From: Echinicola jeungdonensis
Lineage (GTDB): Bacteria; Bacteroidota; Bacteroidia; Cytophagales; Cyclobacteriaceae
Assembly (NCBI RefSeq): GCF_030409905.1
Contig: NZ_JAUFQT010000001.1
Coordinates: forward strand, 2,254,001-2,318,000
Length of the DNA stretch: 64,000 nucleotides
Direction of reading: 5' to 3'
Shown here: positions 63,448-64,000 of the stretch, piece by piece
How the letters are laid out: each line of letters opens with the position of its first letter
Position numbering within the stretch: position 1 is the first letter of the stretch
Position numbers and translations under genes: made by a program
The notes under the pieces: model-generated
Seen by the model: only the letters and a program-made list of their open reading frames with translations
What the model was told of the DNA's origin: nothing
Database searches by the model: none

Positions 63448-63928
63448 GAAGGACGATCATTTGAGTATATTTTTTCGCATCTTAAGTTTTCTCATATATT
63501 AATCCATTCCTGATATTGGGGTTAAAAAGGTTTACTTTTCAATCGGTTATTTGTTTAACTGAAATGGACATAGTTGATTTATTATCATTGATTTTTTCAG
63601 CAACAATAGTTTTTTCGAAAGCAGATTCCATGATTTTCAAATTTCAAATCACCAATAACAATAAATTCACTTTTCATGGAGTTTTCAGTATAATAATGAG
63701 GTGACTTTTCCCCTTTTTGAACTTGCTATTTATTTGTTAAAAATATTTAAATAAAACCTTGAGATAATTCCACCTTGCAATAACAAGTGCTTTAATTTGT
63801 TTGTTTAAGCTTTTAAAAATACTTTTAGTAATAATTTTTATGGCACCTGCCAAATGGAAAATGGATGACCAGAAATTGTTTTTAATCGTTTAACAGATAA
63901 TAAAACCTAAATCATAACATATCCCAAT
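63448..63928. other. AT-rich gap before the last, partial gene
   Basis: About 480 bp without a supported gene; the 62-residue frame at 63516-63704 starts at TTG and resembles nothing. There is no clear terminator hairpin after the BASS gene. The region around 63720-63830 is very AT-rich and probably contains the promoter of the gene starting at 63929, but no box pair with correct spacing was found. Confidence 0.5.
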
Positions 63929-64000
63929 ATGAGAAAATTAGCTTTTTTGGTGTTATTGATAAGTTTTACCAGCTTATCAGGCATCGCTCAAAATGATATC
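63929..64000 (+). CDS. Start of a secreted protein (runs off right edge)
   Basis: ATG at 63929 opens a frame to the window end. The 24 visible residues, beginning MRKLAFLVLLISFTSLSGIA and followed by QNDI, are a complete signal peptide with a likely cleavage after GIA, the form usual for exported Bacteroidota proteins. Identity cannot be determined from this fragment. Confidence 0.75.
   Translation, partial: MRKLAFLVLLISFTSLSGIAQNDI

Noticed and set aside
63516..63704. 62-residue frame after the BASS gene
   Set aside because: TTG start, no recognisable motif, AT-rich low-complexity composition expected by chance.
1..64000. tRNA, rRNA, integrase, phage or plasmid functions
   Set aside because: Nothing resembling conserved RNA genes, integrases, capsid or replication genes was found on either strand.

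Overview
This 64 kb window is a carbohydrate-degradation region of a Bacteroidota chromosome. The evidence is two SusC/SusD pairs, lipoprotein lipoboxes on most exported enzymes, weak or absent Shine-Dalgarno sequences, moderate-to-low GC and AT-rich intergenic stretches. The gene content (PL26-like exo-rhamnogalacturonan lyase, DUF4861, DUF6250, CE12, UxaE-like epimerase) and the intergenic repeats fit a marine Cyclobacteriaceae-type organism, but genus cannot be settled from the sequence alone. No rRNA, tRNA, CRISPR array or prophage was seen.

Layout. (1) 1-11.3 kb, pectin side-chain and backbone enzymes: partial DUF4861 protein, DUF6250 lipoprotein, PL26/YetA-like exo-rhamnogalacturonan lyase, UxaE-like epimerase on the minus strand, CE12 acetylesterase, GH51 arabinofuranosidase, GH43-CBM32. 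(2) 11.3-12.1 kb, a frameshifted REP-associated tyrosine transposase (RAYT) flanked by the palindromes it probably mobilises. (3) 12.3-22.6 kb, an exported TIM-barrel isomerase-like lipoprotein, a large weakly assigned glycosidase (galacturonidase-like) and two GH2 enzymes, closed by a 22-bp-stem terminator overlapping the 3' end of a convergent AraC regulator. (4) 24.0-28.8 kb, the first SusC/SusD pair. (5) 29.3-31.3 kb, a CASTOR/POLLUX-type channel, then a 1.2 kb gene-free island of palindromes. (6) 32.5-50.7 kb, second SusC/SusD pair, GH31 alpha-xylosidase without signal peptide, Gfo/Idh/MocA oxidoreductase, phytanoyl-CoA dioxygenase-like enzyme, SSS symporter, GH78 rhamnosidase, mandelate-racemase-type enolase, GH2 and a TIM-barrel isomerase. 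(7) 51.3-63.4 kb, a compact block of cytoplasmic acid-sugar enzymes: MaoC hydratase, a solute-binding-protein-fold protein with no signal peptide and no ABC partner, two tandem class III CoA-transferases, a COG3618 lactonase, a RhaT-family transporter, a Gfo/Idh/MocA dehydrogenase, then after a terminator hairpin a RuBisCO-like protein, a DUF1537 four-carbon acid-sugar kinase, an Asp/Glu racemase-fold protein lacking its second cysteine, and a BASS-family transporter. A further secreted protein begins at 63929 and runs off the end.

How it may work together (inference). Exported lyases, esterases and glycosidases of regions 1-3 and 6 take apart a branched pectic or related glycan and the SusC/D pairs import the pieces. 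Cytoplasmic oxidoreductases, isomerases and the enolase-superfamily enzyme process the unusual sugars or sugar acids released. Region 7 looks like a dedicated oxidative route: sugar to lactone (Gfo/Idh/MocA), lactone to acid (COG3618), phosphorylation (DUF1537) and carbon-carbon cleavage or decarboxylation (RuBisCO-like), the logic known from D-apiose/apionate catabolism. The CoA-transferase/MaoC/cytosolic-SBP module attached to it is not part of that known pathway and is the best candidate here for an undescribed system.
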